Shown: positions 40,094 through 47,635 of the stretch, piece by piece
Numbering within the stretch: position 1 is the first letter of the stretch
How the letters are laid out: every line of letters begins with the position of its first letter
Program-made: the position numbers and the translations under genes
Notes under the pieces: model-generated
What the model saw: only the letters and a program-made list of their open reading frames with translations
What the model was told of the DNA's origin: nothing
The model's database searches: none
Assembly (NCBI GenBank): GCA_045807125.1
Contig: JBJMHZ010000005.1
Location: 62,001-126,000 of the forward strand
Origin: JBJMHZ01 sp045807125
GTDB taxonomy: Bacteria; Actinomycetota; Actinomycetes; JAWWOL01
Length of the DNA: 64,000 bases
Direction: 5' to 3'

Positions 40094-41448
40094 AGCTGCT
40101 CGCGATCGAGGCCGTGCAGACCTCCGAGTACTACCGGCACCGCTACGGGCAGGTGGAGGGGTACGACGCTGAGATCTACGTGCTGAACGGCCTCGGCTCC
40201 CCGGACTTCTGGCCGGCCGAGCGCTACCGGGTCGCCGGCTCGAAGCACGTCGACGACATCGTGGCCGCGGCCCGTGCCTGGCACGAGGAGGAGCGCTTCG
40301 ACGGCGTCCTCACGTTCTCGGAGGCTGCGGTGGTGCTCGTCGCCATCATCGCCAGGGAGCTCGGCCTGCCCGGCATCGACGTCGAGGCCGCGCGGACCAG
40401 TCGCAACAAGCTCCTCATGCGCCAGGCGCACGAGCGGCACGGCGTCCCGCACCCGCGGTTCCGCTACGTGACGGATCTCGACGCCGCCCTAGCGGCGGCC
40501 GGCGAGCTCGGCTACCCGGTCATCCTGAAGCCGACGCTTGGCGCCGGCAGCTACTCGGTCTACCGCATCAACCGGCCGGAGGACCTGCAGCTGCGCTTCC
40601 CGCAGGCGCTCGAGGCGAGGATCCAGATCCCGTGGTTCCGGATGCAGCCGGACGGCATCGACTTCGGGCCCGACGGCCTGCTCATCGAGTCGTTCCTCGA
40701 AGGCCCCGAGTTCATGACCGAGTCGCTCGCGTGGGACGACGAGGTCTACATCGGCTCCATCGTCGACCGCGTCACCGTCGAGGGCGAGACCTTCGACGAC
40801 GACGTGCACCGGGCGCCGACCGCGCTCGACGCCGACCAGGTGGCGGCCATCCACCGGGTCATCAAGGCGGCCGCGCACGCCCAGGGCCTGCACCGGAGCG
40901 CGATGCACGCCGAGGTCCGCTACCACGGGGGCGAGCCGCACATCCTGGAGATCGCCGCCCGGCCCGGTGGTGCGGGGCTCGACTACTTCGCCAGGGTCAG
41001 CGCCGGCTACTGCCCCATCCGGGCGGTCAGGGACCTCGCGGCCGGCGTCCGTCCCGACGTGCACCACTACCGCCCCACCGGCGTGCACGCGGCCGGTGCC
41101 TGCCTGTTCACCGATCCGGGCCGGATCGACGAGATCGTCGTTCCCGAGTCGGTCGCCACCTCCGACCGGGTCTTCTACCTCCGGATGATGATGAAGCCGG
41201 GGGACGTGGTGCTCCGCCCGCCGCACGGCAACTCCGTGCTCGGCTTCCTCTGCACCACCGGCAGCTCGTTCGAGGATGCGATGGGGATCGCGTGCGAGCT
41301 GGCCGACCAGATCCAGGTGCGGTTGTCGGATCCCGACGCAGGGCCAGCAGGACCGGGAGCGCCGGCACCACCAGGGACGCGCGGCGAGCTTCGACCCGTC
41401 CTGCTCACCTCGGTCCCGGAGCTGGCCACCGCCACCGCGAAGCCCTGA
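40090..41448 (+). CDS. ATP-grasp ligase (single module)
   Basis: A 452-residue ATP-grasp protein. PVILKPTLGAGSYSVYR holds the ATP-binding lysine, LLIESFLEGPEFMTES is the central strand and HILEIAARPGGAGLDYF the metal-binding region. The C-terminal third includes a small beta domain (VVLRPPHGNSVLGF) as in carboxylate-amine ligases acting on amino acids. ATG 40090 overlaps the stop of the MetRS-like gene. The tight coupling suggests it ligates the hydrazine amino acid to a carboxylate partner, perhaps the 3-methylaspartate-type acid supplied by the mutase genes downstream. Substrates unproven. Confidence 0.84.
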   Translation: MKLLAIEAVQTSEYYRHRYGQVEGYDAEIYVLNGLGSPDFWPAERYRVAGSKHVDDIVAAARAWHEEERFDGVLTFSEAAVVLVAIIARELGLPGIDVEAARTSRNKLLMRQAHERHGVPHPRFRYVTDLDAALAAAGELGYPVILKPTLGAGSYSVYRINRPEDLQLRFPQALEARIQIPWFRMQPDGIDFGPDGLLIESFLEGPEFMTESLAWDDEVYIGSIVDRVTVEGETFDDDVHRAPTALDADQVAAIHRVIKAAAHAQGLHRSAMHAEVRYHGGEPHILEIAARPGGAGLDYFARVSAGYCPIRAVRDLAAGVRPDVHHYRPTGVHAAGACLFTDPGRIDEIVVPESVATSDRVFYLRMMMKPGDVVLRPPHGNSVLGFLCTTGSSFEDAMGIACELADQIQVRLSDPDAGPAGPGAPAPPGTRGELRPVLLTSVPELATATAKP

Positions 41449-41488
41449 ACCGCCCAGCCGTGGATCACACCGACGTCAGAAGGTAGCG

Positions 41489-43306
41489 ATGGAACTGTCA
41501 ACTGCGCCGACCGGATCGGTCGCGCCCGCCATGCGAACCGAGACCACGCAAGGGGCGACGCCGGACGGGCGGCCCGTCAAGGGCGGAGTCGTCACCTGGG
41601 CCTGCACCGTGGGCTTCCCGCCCTCGACCATCTTCCCGTTCACCCCGCCGGAGCGGATCGGCATCCGCAACCTGTTCGAGTTCCAGATGCTCATGTACCG
41701 GCCGCTGTACTGGCTCGGCAAGCCGGGCGAGCTCGGCGTGAACCACGAGCGCAGCCTCGCCCAGCCGCCGGAGTGGAGCGAGGACGGCCGCACGGTCACC
41801 GTCACGCTGAAGCCGTGGAAGTGGTCCAACGGCGAGCCGATCTGCGCCGACAACGTCATGTTCTACGTGAACATGCTGATGGTGAAGAAGGTCCGCAACG
41901 GTCTCTACGCGCCGGGCTACCTGCCCGACAACCTGACGTCGTACGAGAAGGTCGCGGACGACAAGGTGCGCTTCACCTTCGACCGCGCGTACAGCAAGAC
42001 GTGGGTCCTGATGAACCAGCTGACGATGATCACACCGATGCCCAAGGCGTGGGACCGGACGGCTGACGGCCCCGCCAACGCGTCGGCCGACCTCGCCGAT
42101 GTCGAGAAGGTCTACGACTACCTCGTCTCCGAGAACGGCGAGTGGACCGACGAGACCAACGAGCACCGCACGACATGGGCGTCGAGCCCCGTGTGGAGCG
42201 TGGTGAACGGGCCGTGGCGGCTGAAGAGCTACACCCTCGACGCGGTCGTGACGTTCGTCCCGAACGAGCACTACTCCGGCCCCAACAAGCCGCACATCGA
42301 CGAGTTCCGGCAGGTGCCGATCAACTCGGACGAGGAGATGTACCAGCTGCTGAAGGAGGGGCCCAACGGTCCCCGCGGGGTCAACGTCGGCTACTTCCCC
42401 ACCGGACTCGACCTCTCGCCGAGCGATGACCCGTTCACGGCTGCGTACGAGCTCATCCCGCAGGACACCCACACGATCCGCTACATGCTGTTGAACTTCG
42501 ACAATCGGCGGATCGGCACGATCCTCGAGCAGACCTACTTCCGGCAGGCCATGCAGTACTGCTTCGACCAGGAGACGGTCATCCGCGACATCTTCATGGG
42601 CTGGGCCTACCCGACCAACGGCCCGGTGCCGGTCATACCGGACAGCCCGCTGCTGTCGCCGGCCTTGCGCGGCCGCGCACCCTGGTTCGACGTCGAGCGG
42701 GCGCGCCAGCTGCTGTCGGACAACGGCTGGGACGTCAGCACCACCCCTGCGGTGTGCGTGCGGCCAGGCACTGGCGAGGGCTGCGCCGGCGAGGGGATCG
42801 AGGCCGGCGCCAAGCTCTCGTTCAACCTGCGGTACGTCGAGGGTCGCGCCGCGCTGCTGCGCATGTTGGAGCTGCTCAAGGCCAACGCAGCCAAGGCCGG
42901 CATCGAGCTCGAGCTGGAGCCCGTCTACGGCTCGACCCTCGTCGGGGAGGACCACGGCGAGGAGAACGAGGCCAACCCGCGCCAGTGGGAGATGACGTGC
43001 TGGAACGGCGGCTGGACGTTCTTCGGTCACCCCACCGGAGAGATGCTGTTCAAGACCGGTGGCGGAAGCAACTTCGGCGGCTTCAGCGACCCCAGGACCG
43101 ACGAGCTCATCGACAAGCTGGTGACGAGCGATGACCTCGCGGCGCTGCACGAGTACCAGGACTACCTCGCTGACCAGGTGCCCGTCATATGGACGCCCGG
43201 GATGGCCACCAGGCTGACCGAGGTCGCGCACGACCTGCGCGGCGTGGGTCCCTTCAACCCGTACGGGGTCATCAACCCGGAGGACTGGTACTTCGTCGCC
43301 GAGTGA
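41489..43306 (+). CDS. Family-5 solute-binding-protein homologue without signal peptide
   Basis: A 605-residue protein with the dipeptide/oligopeptide-binding (SBP_bac_5) fold: GGVVTWACTVGFPPSTIFPF, WSEDGRTVTVTLKPWKWSNG, WRLKSYTLDAVVTFVPNEHY and NGWDVSTTPA are typical. It starts MELSTAPTGSVAP, with no hydrophobic signal sequence or lipobox, and no ABC permease or ATPase genes are nearby. GAAGG before ATG 41489 supports this start. It may therefore stay in the cytoplasm, binding a peptide-like intermediate or acting as an enzyme, although export by another route is possible. It sits 40 bp after the ATP-grasp gene and is followed by a terminator-like hairpin. Confidence 0.78.
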   Translation: MELSTAPTGSVAPAMRTETTQGATPDGRPVKGGVVTWACTVGFPPSTIFPFTPPERIGIRNLFEFQMLMYRPLYWLGKPGELGVNHERSLAQPPEWSEDGRTVTVTLKPWKWSNGEPICADNVMFYVNMLMVKKVRNGLYAPGYLPDNLTSYEKVADDKVRFTFDRAYSKTWVLMNQLTMITPMPKAWDRTADGPANASADLADVEKVYDYLVSENGEWTDETNEHRTTWASSPVWSVVNGPWRLKSYTLDAVVTFVPNEHYSGPNKPHIDEFRQVPINSDEEMYQLLKEGPNGPRGVNVGYFPTGLDLSPSDDPFTAAYELIPQDTHTIRYMLLNFDNRRIGTILEQTYFRQAMQYCFDQETVIRDIFMGWAYPTNGPVPVIPDSPLLSPALRGRAPWFDVERARQLLSDNGWDVSTTPAVCVRPGTGEGCAGEGIEAGAKLSFNLRYVEGRAALLRMLELLKANAAKAGIELELEPVYGSTLVGEDHGEENEANPRQWEMTCWNGGWTFFGHPTGEMLFKTGGGSNFGGFSDPRTDELIDKLVTSDDLAALHEYQDYLADQVPVIWTPGMATRLTEVAHDLRGVGPFNPYGVINPEDWYFVAE

Positions 43307-43351
43307 CCGGCAGCGGATGGGTTCGCGGGCCGCTCGCGGTCCCTCATCGCG

Positions 43352-43358
43352 TGTATCA
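43352..43358 (+). promoter_or_regulatory. TGTATCA element, copy 3
   Basis: TGTATCA lies 97 bp before ATG 43456 of the mutase operon, preceded by GGTCCCTCA. Its position resembles copies 1 and 2. Confidence 0.4.
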
Positions 43359-43365
43359 GATCGAG

Positions 43366-43401
43366 GCCGTGGCGCCCTCTCCCCAGGCAGGGCGCCACGG
43401 C
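43366..43401 (+). terminator. Hairpin between the binding-protein and mutase genes
   Basis: A perfect 13-bp stem (43366-43378 with 43389-43401) and a 10-base loop, 59 bp after the stop at 43306 and 54 bp before the mutase start. It could end transcription of the upstream unit or act as an attenuator in the leader of the mutase operon, since the TGTATCA element lies just 5' of it. Confidence 0.6.
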
Positions 43402-43455
43402 GGGGGGCGCGTCGCCGGGCGCATCGCACCTGGCACCGGATCAGTCTGGAGAGCC

Positions 43456-43917
43456 ATGCACGAGGAGAACTTCCACGCTTCCGCTCCGCGGGCCGACGGC
43501 AGCCTGTCCGTCGTCGTCACGAGCGTGGCATCGGACTCGCACACGTGGAACCTGATCTACCTCCAGCTCGTCCTCGAGGAGCTGGGGCACCACGTGCACA
43601 ACCTCGGCGCCTGCGTGCCGGAGGACCTGCTGATCGGCGAGTGCCTGCGCTCGCGGCCGGACCTCATCGTGGTCAGCAGCGTCAACGGCCACGGCTACCA
43701 GGACGGCATGCGGCTGATCCGCCGCATCCGCGAGTGCGCCGAGCTGGCCGGCATCCCCGTGGTGATCGGCGGGAAGCTCGGCATCGCCGGGCCGGGCGGG
43801 AAGCGCAACCGCGACCGGCTGCGCGCCGCCGGCTTCAACGAGGTCTTCGAGGAGGGCGACGGCATCGCCGCCTTCCGGGACCTCGTCGGGCGGCTGACTG
43901 CGAGCGTGGTGAGGTGA
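43456..43917 (+). CDS. Glutamate (methylaspartate) mutase S-like subunit, B12-binding
   Basis: A 153-residue cobalamin-binding domain. DSHTWN (27-32) corresponds to the DxHxxG B12 motif: His29, the lower axial cobalt ligand, is kept but the final Gly is Asn. SSVNGHGYQDG and VVIGGKLGI match the S-x-L and GG motifs. Together with the E subunit that follows it forms adenosylcobalamin-dependent glutamate mutase, which converts L-glutamate to (2S,3S)-3-methylaspartate. GGAG precedes ATG 43456. No B12 riboswitch was found upstream. Placement inside the N-N sub-cluster points to methylaspartate as a building block rather than a catabolic intermediate. Confidence 0.85.
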   Translation: MHEENFHASAPRADGSLSVVVTSVASDSHTWNLIYLQLVLEELGHHVHNLGACVPEDLLIGECLRSRPDLIVVSSVNGHGYQDGMRLIRRIRECAELAGIPVVIGGKLGIAGPGGKRNRDRLRAAGFNEVFEEGDGIAAFRDLVGRLTASVVR

Positions 43918-45248
43918 GGGCCGCTGATCCCTTGGACCGGTCCTTCGGAGGGTTCGTCGCGCGGGCGCAGGAGGCCGGCGAGCTCGTCGTCCAGCCACGC
44001 ATGGGGGTGAGCAGCCCCCGCATCATGCGGGCCGGTCTCCTCGCGACGAAGGCCGCGAGGGCGACCACCGTCGGGACCATCACGCTGGACAGCTACACCC
44101 GCGTCGGCGACCACGAGAACGCGCACGCGGCGCTGCGGGCCGGCGTGGAGCTGAACGGGTACCCCATCGTCGCGCACGACCTCGACACGACCCGCGCCGT
44201 GCTCGCCGGCGTGGCGGACCTCGACTTCCCCGTCCAGGTGCGCCACGGCTCGGCCTGCCCCGACCAGATCTTCAGCGCACTGATCGACGCCGGCATGCAC
44301 GCCACCGAGGGCGGCCCCGTCTCGTACTGCCTGCCCTACAGCAGGACGCCGCTGGAGGCGTCGATAGCGAGCTGGACCCGGTCGTGCGAGCTGCTCGCGC
44401 AGGTGGCCGGCACCGGCGTCGAGCCGCACCTGGAGAGCTTCGGCGGCTGCCTGCTCGGCCAGCTGTGCCCACCCAGCCTGCTGGTCGCCGTCGGCATCCT
44501 CGAGTGCCTCTTCTTCCGCCAGCACGGCCTGCGCAGCGTCTCGCTCAGCTATGCGCAGCAGCCCAATCCGGACCAGGACCACGAGGCGCTGCTCGCCCTC
44601 GGCCGGCTGGCCGCCGAGTGGATGCCGGACATCGACTACCACGTCGTCGTCTACGCCTACATGGGCGTCTACCCGCGCACGCCGATCGGCGCCACGCGGC
44701 TGCTGGAGGAGGCGGCCCGCCTTGCGGTCCGCACCGGCGCGGCGCGGCTGATCGTCAAGACCGTCGCCGAGGCGCATCAGATCCCCACCATCCCGAACAA
44801 CATCGAGGCGCTGGAGGCGGCCGCGGCCGCCGCGACGGCCGAGCGCCGCCGGCCAGCCCTCCACCGGGTCGAGGACACCGGGATCTACGACGAGGCGAGG
44901 GCGCTCATCGAGGCCGTCGTCGACCTCCGGCAGGACCTCGGCCGGGCGATCGCCGACGCGTTCCGGACGGGCATCCTCGACGTCCCGTACTGCTTGCACC
45001 CCGACAACGCCGGTCGCACCCGCTCCTACCTCGACGCGACCGGGCGGCTCCTGTGGTCCGACATCGGCTCCATGCCGATCGGGCACGTCGTACGACCGTC
45101 CCGATCGGCCGAGCTGACCTCCTCGGGGCTCATCGCGTCCCTGTCGTACGTGGAGCGCAAGTTCGACGCGGCCGGGCTCGAGGAGCACCTGGCCGTCCCC
45201 CCGCAGGAGCTCCCCGACCTGCACCGAGAGCTCAAGGAATCCATGTAG
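43914..45248 (+). CDS. Glutamate (methylaspartate) mutase E-like subunit
   Basis: A 444-residue homologue of the TIM-barrel large subunit, slightly shorter than typical ~480-residue proteins. VQPRMGVSSPRIMRAGL, TLDSYTRVGDHENAHAAL, RHGSACPDQIFSALIDAGM, EGGPVSYCLPYSRTPLEASI and ESFGGCLLGQLCPPSLL are characteristic. GTG 43914 overlaps the S-subunit stop (GTGA). It binds the substrate and adenosylcobalamin radical together with the small subunit. Glutamate mutase pairs occur in a limited number of actinomycete pathways (for example vicenistatin and friulimicin) to make 3-methylaspartate. The following AsnRS-like gene may use this acid. Confidence 0.88.
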   Translation: MRAADPLDRSFGGFVARAQEAGELVVQPRMGVSSPRIMRAGLLATKAARATTVGTITLDSYTRVGDHENAHAALRAGVELNGYPIVAHDLDTTRAVLAGVADLDFPVQVRHGSACPDQIFSALIDAGMHATEGGPVSYCLPYSRTPLEASIASWTRSCELLAQVAGTGVEPHLESFGGCLLGQLCPPSLLVAVGILECLFFRQHGLRSVSLSYAQQPNPDQDHEALLALGRLAAEWMPDIDYHVVVYAYMGVYPRTPIGATRLLEEAARLAVRTGAARLIVKTVAEAHQIPTIPNNIEALEAAAAAATAERRRPALHRVEDTGIYDEARALIEAVVDLRQDLGRAIADAFRTGILDVPYCLHPDNAGRTRSYLDATGRLLWSDIGSMPIGHVVRPSRSAELTSSGLIASLSYVERKFDAAGLEEHLAVPPQELPDLHRELKESM

Positions 45249-46268
45249 ATGGTCGAGATCGCCAGCCAGGGCACTGACCGTGACGCCGAGCCGCTCCTGC
45301 CGGGCAGTCCGCGCGAGCACCTGTCCGCGCCGATCACCCGGTCGGTGCTGAGGGTGCAGCACCGGATGCTCGTCGCGACCCGCGACTTCCTGTGCAGCCG
45401 GGGCTTCACCGAGATCCTGCCGCCCATCATCGGCCCGGTCACCGACCCGGGCGCGCGCGGCGCCAAGCAGGTCGACGTCGACTACTACGGCCACCGCTAC
45501 AAGCTCATGACGAGCGCGATCCTCTACAAGCAGGCGTCGCTGACCGCGTTCGACAAGATCTTCTGCATCGCCCCGAACGTGCGCCTCGAGCCGCTCGAGA
45601 CGGCGTCGACCAGCCGGCACCTCGCCGAGTTCCACCAGATCGACGTCGAGGTGGCCGACGCGTCCAGGGACGACATCACCCGGCTGATCGAGGGTCTCGT
45701 CAAGCACGTCGTCCGCGCCGTGATCGAGCATGCGCCCGACGAGCTCGACGCGCTCGGGCGCGACGTCAGCGCGTTCGCCGACCTGCTGTCGGAGCCGTTC
45801 GAGCGGCGCACCCACGCCGACGCGGTCAACGACCTGCTCGGCATGGGACATCCGCAGAACCCGGACGCCGAGATCAACTGGGACGGGGAGGCGACGCTGT
45901 CCCGCAAGGCGAGCCGGCCGTTCTTCCTCACCGACTACCCGAAGGGCTCGCGCGGCTTCTACGACAGGGAGAGCCGCGAGCGCCCCGGTTACCTGCGCAA
46001 CTTCGACCTGCTCGCGCCCGAGGGCTACGGCGAGCTGTGCAGCGGGAGCGAGCGCGAGAACGACTACGCCACGATCATCTCGCGCATGCGCGAGACCGGC
46101 GAGAACCCGGCCAAGTACGGCTGGTACCTGAAGATGATGAAGGACGGGATCCCCCCGAGCGCCGGCTTCGGCATCGGGCTCGAGCGCTTCACCCGGTACG
46201 TCGCCGGCCTGCACTCGGTGTGGCAGGCAAGCGCGTACCCCAAGGTCCCTGGAGTGGCGACGCCATGA
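45249..46268 (+). CDS. Asparaginyl-tRNA-synthetase-like catalytic core (class II)
   Basis: A 339-residue class IIb synthetase core without the N-terminal OB-fold that binds the anticodon in AspRS/AsnRS. Motif 1 is FLCSRGFTEILPP, motif 2 runs over NVRLEPLETASTSRHLAEFHQID (Arg112 keeps the ATP contact) and motif 3 is GFGIGLERFTRYVAG. Archaeal relatives of this size (AS-AR) are asparagine synthetases that activate aspartate as the adenylate and transfer ammonia. Directly behind the mutase genes, it probably activates 3-methylaspartate for amide or hydrazide formation without tRNA. The ATG follows the mutase stop immediately. Confidence 0.82.
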   Translation: MVEIASQGTDRDAEPLLPGSPREHLSAPITRSVLRVQHRMLVATRDFLCSRGFTEILPPIIGPVTDPGARGAKQVDVDYYGHRYKLMTSAILYKQASLTAFDKIFCIAPNVRLEPLETASTSRHLAEFHQIDVEVADASRDDITRLIEGLVKHVVRAVIEHAPDELDALGRDVSAFADLLSEPFERRTHADAVNDLLGMGHPQNPDAEINWDGEATLSRKASRPFFLTDYPKGSRGFYDRESRERPGYLRNFDLLAPEGYGELCSGSERENDYATIISRMRETGENPAKYGWYLKMMKDGIPPSAGFGIGLERFTRYVAGLHSVWQASAYPKVPGVATP

Positions 46269-47608
46269 CCGGACTGCGCGCCGACGCCTTCCCTGAGGCG
46301 GCCGTCCGGTCCAGGGCGCGGTCGGGGGCCGCCGACGCGTTCCCGGACGCGCAGGACTACGGCCGGGCGCTCTTCGGCGCCGACCCCGAGGCGCTCGCGG
46401 CGACCGCCGACCCGATCGACCGGCTCCGCCTCGTGCCACCGGTGTTCGTGCCGCAGCGGCTGGAGAAGCTCGTCGAGCTGGCCCGCGAGCCGGTGCACCG
46501 CGACGTCGAGCTCGACACGGTCGTGGGCGGGTTCCGCTCGACGCTGCCGCTGTACGTCTCCGCCTTCGGCTCGACCAAGGTGGCGAGCGTCGACCTCGGC
46601 GTCGCCGCGAGCCGGCAGGCCGGGCTGCTGGGAATCCCGATGGTGGTCGGCGAGAACGTCATGCCGGTCGACGGGTACGGCCGGCTCGAGACCGGCGCGG
46701 AGCGGTCGCTGCTCGCCCGCATCACCGCGTACGCCGGGCACGTGCCGGACGGCAGCGGTGGCGTGGTCGTCCAGCAGAGCACCGAGGACGCCGACGCCGA
46801 GGTGTGGAACATCGTCTACAGCGACCCCAACGTGCAATCGATGCTGGAGTCGGGCCGGCTGGCCTTCGAGCTCAAGGTGGGGCAGGGGGCGAAGCCCGGG
46901 CTCGGCGGCATGACGTTGCTGGACAGGGCGAAGGCCGCCCGGCTCGCCGACGCGTACGCCATGGACGACATCTACGGCGACGCCGACCGGATGCTGCGAT
47001 GCAGCAGCCCAGGGACGTTCACCGAGGAGATCCTGCGCCACCAGGTCCGGCTGATGCGCAACAACTACCCCAGGGCAAGGGTGTGGGTGAAGCTGCCGCC
47101 GGCGCGCGACGTGCGCGCGGCCGCGCAGGTCGCCTGGCAGGCGGGCGCCGACGCGGTCACCGTGGACGGCGCCGAGGGCGGCACCGGCTGGGCGCCCGTG
47201 GCGTTCCTCCAGCATGTCGGCCTGCCGCTCGCCGAGTGCCTGCGCCGGCTCGCCGGCCACCCGTCCTGCCTCCTCGTGTCGGGCCGGATGTGGGAGGGCG
47301 CGCGGATCGCGAAGTGCCTGGCGCTCGGCGCCAATGCCGTGGGCCTCGGCCGGGCGGCGCTCATCGCGGTCGACACCGACCCGGAGAACGGCCTGCGCAA
47401 CCTGGCCGCCTGCCTGTCGCTCGAGCTTCAGCTCGTGACCAGCGCGGTCGGCAAGTACCACGTCGGGGCCCTGCGCCCCGAGGACGTGTGGTCGCCGGAC
47501 GCGGCCTGGACGCCGGCGGCGAGCTGGACGTCCGAGGCGGCTCCGCCGCAGGAGAGCTGGTCCTCCGCGATGCGGGACGCGGCCGGCAGCACGAATCAGC
47601 AATGGTGA
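46265..47608 (+). CDS. Glutamate-synthase-like FMN domain protein
   Basis: A 447-residue TIM-barrel flavoprotein matching the FMN-binding domain of glutamate synthase. FELKVGQGAKPGLGG corresponds to the KVSQGAKPGxGG loop and VDGAEGGTGWAP to the DGxxGGTGAxP phosphate site; LVSGRMWEGARIAKCLALGANAVGLGRA is the late substrate/FMN segment. There is no glutaminase domain and no obvious Fe-S Cys cluster of the usual spacing. Such stand-alone domains may do reductive amination or other 2-electron chemistry at an imine. The C-terminal 45 residues are Trp/Pro/Ser-rich. ATGA overlap with the AsnRS-like gene makes a shared pathway likely. Confidence 0.8.
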   Translation: MTGLRADAFPEAAVRSRARSGAADAFPDAQDYGRALFGADPEALAATADPIDRLRLVPPVFVPQRLEKLVELAREPVHRDVELDTVVGGFRSTLPLYVSAFGSTKVASVDLGVAASRQAGLLGIPMVVGENVMPVDGYGRLETGAERSLLARITAYAGHVPDGSGGVVVQQSTEDADAEVWNIVYSDPNVQSMLESGRLAFELKVGQGAKPGLGGMTLLDRAKAARLADAYAMDDIYGDADRMLRCSSPGTFTEEILRHQVRLMRNNYPRARVWVKLPPARDVRAAAQVAWQAGADAVTVDGAEGGTGWAPVAFLQHVGLPLAECLRRLAGHPSCLLVSGRMWEGARIAKCLALGANAVGLGRAALIAVDTDPENGLRNLAACLSLELQLVTSAVGKYHVGALRPEDVWSPDAAWTPAASWTSEAAPPQESWSSAMRDAAGSTNQQW

Positions 47609-47635
47609 CGGGCAGCTCGCGTGGGAAGAAGGATC

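Noticed and set aside
43307..43455. Cobalamin riboswitch in front of the B12-dependent mutase genes
   Set aside because: The gap is only 149 bp, with no conserved B12 box or multi-stem architecture; it shows one simple hairpin.
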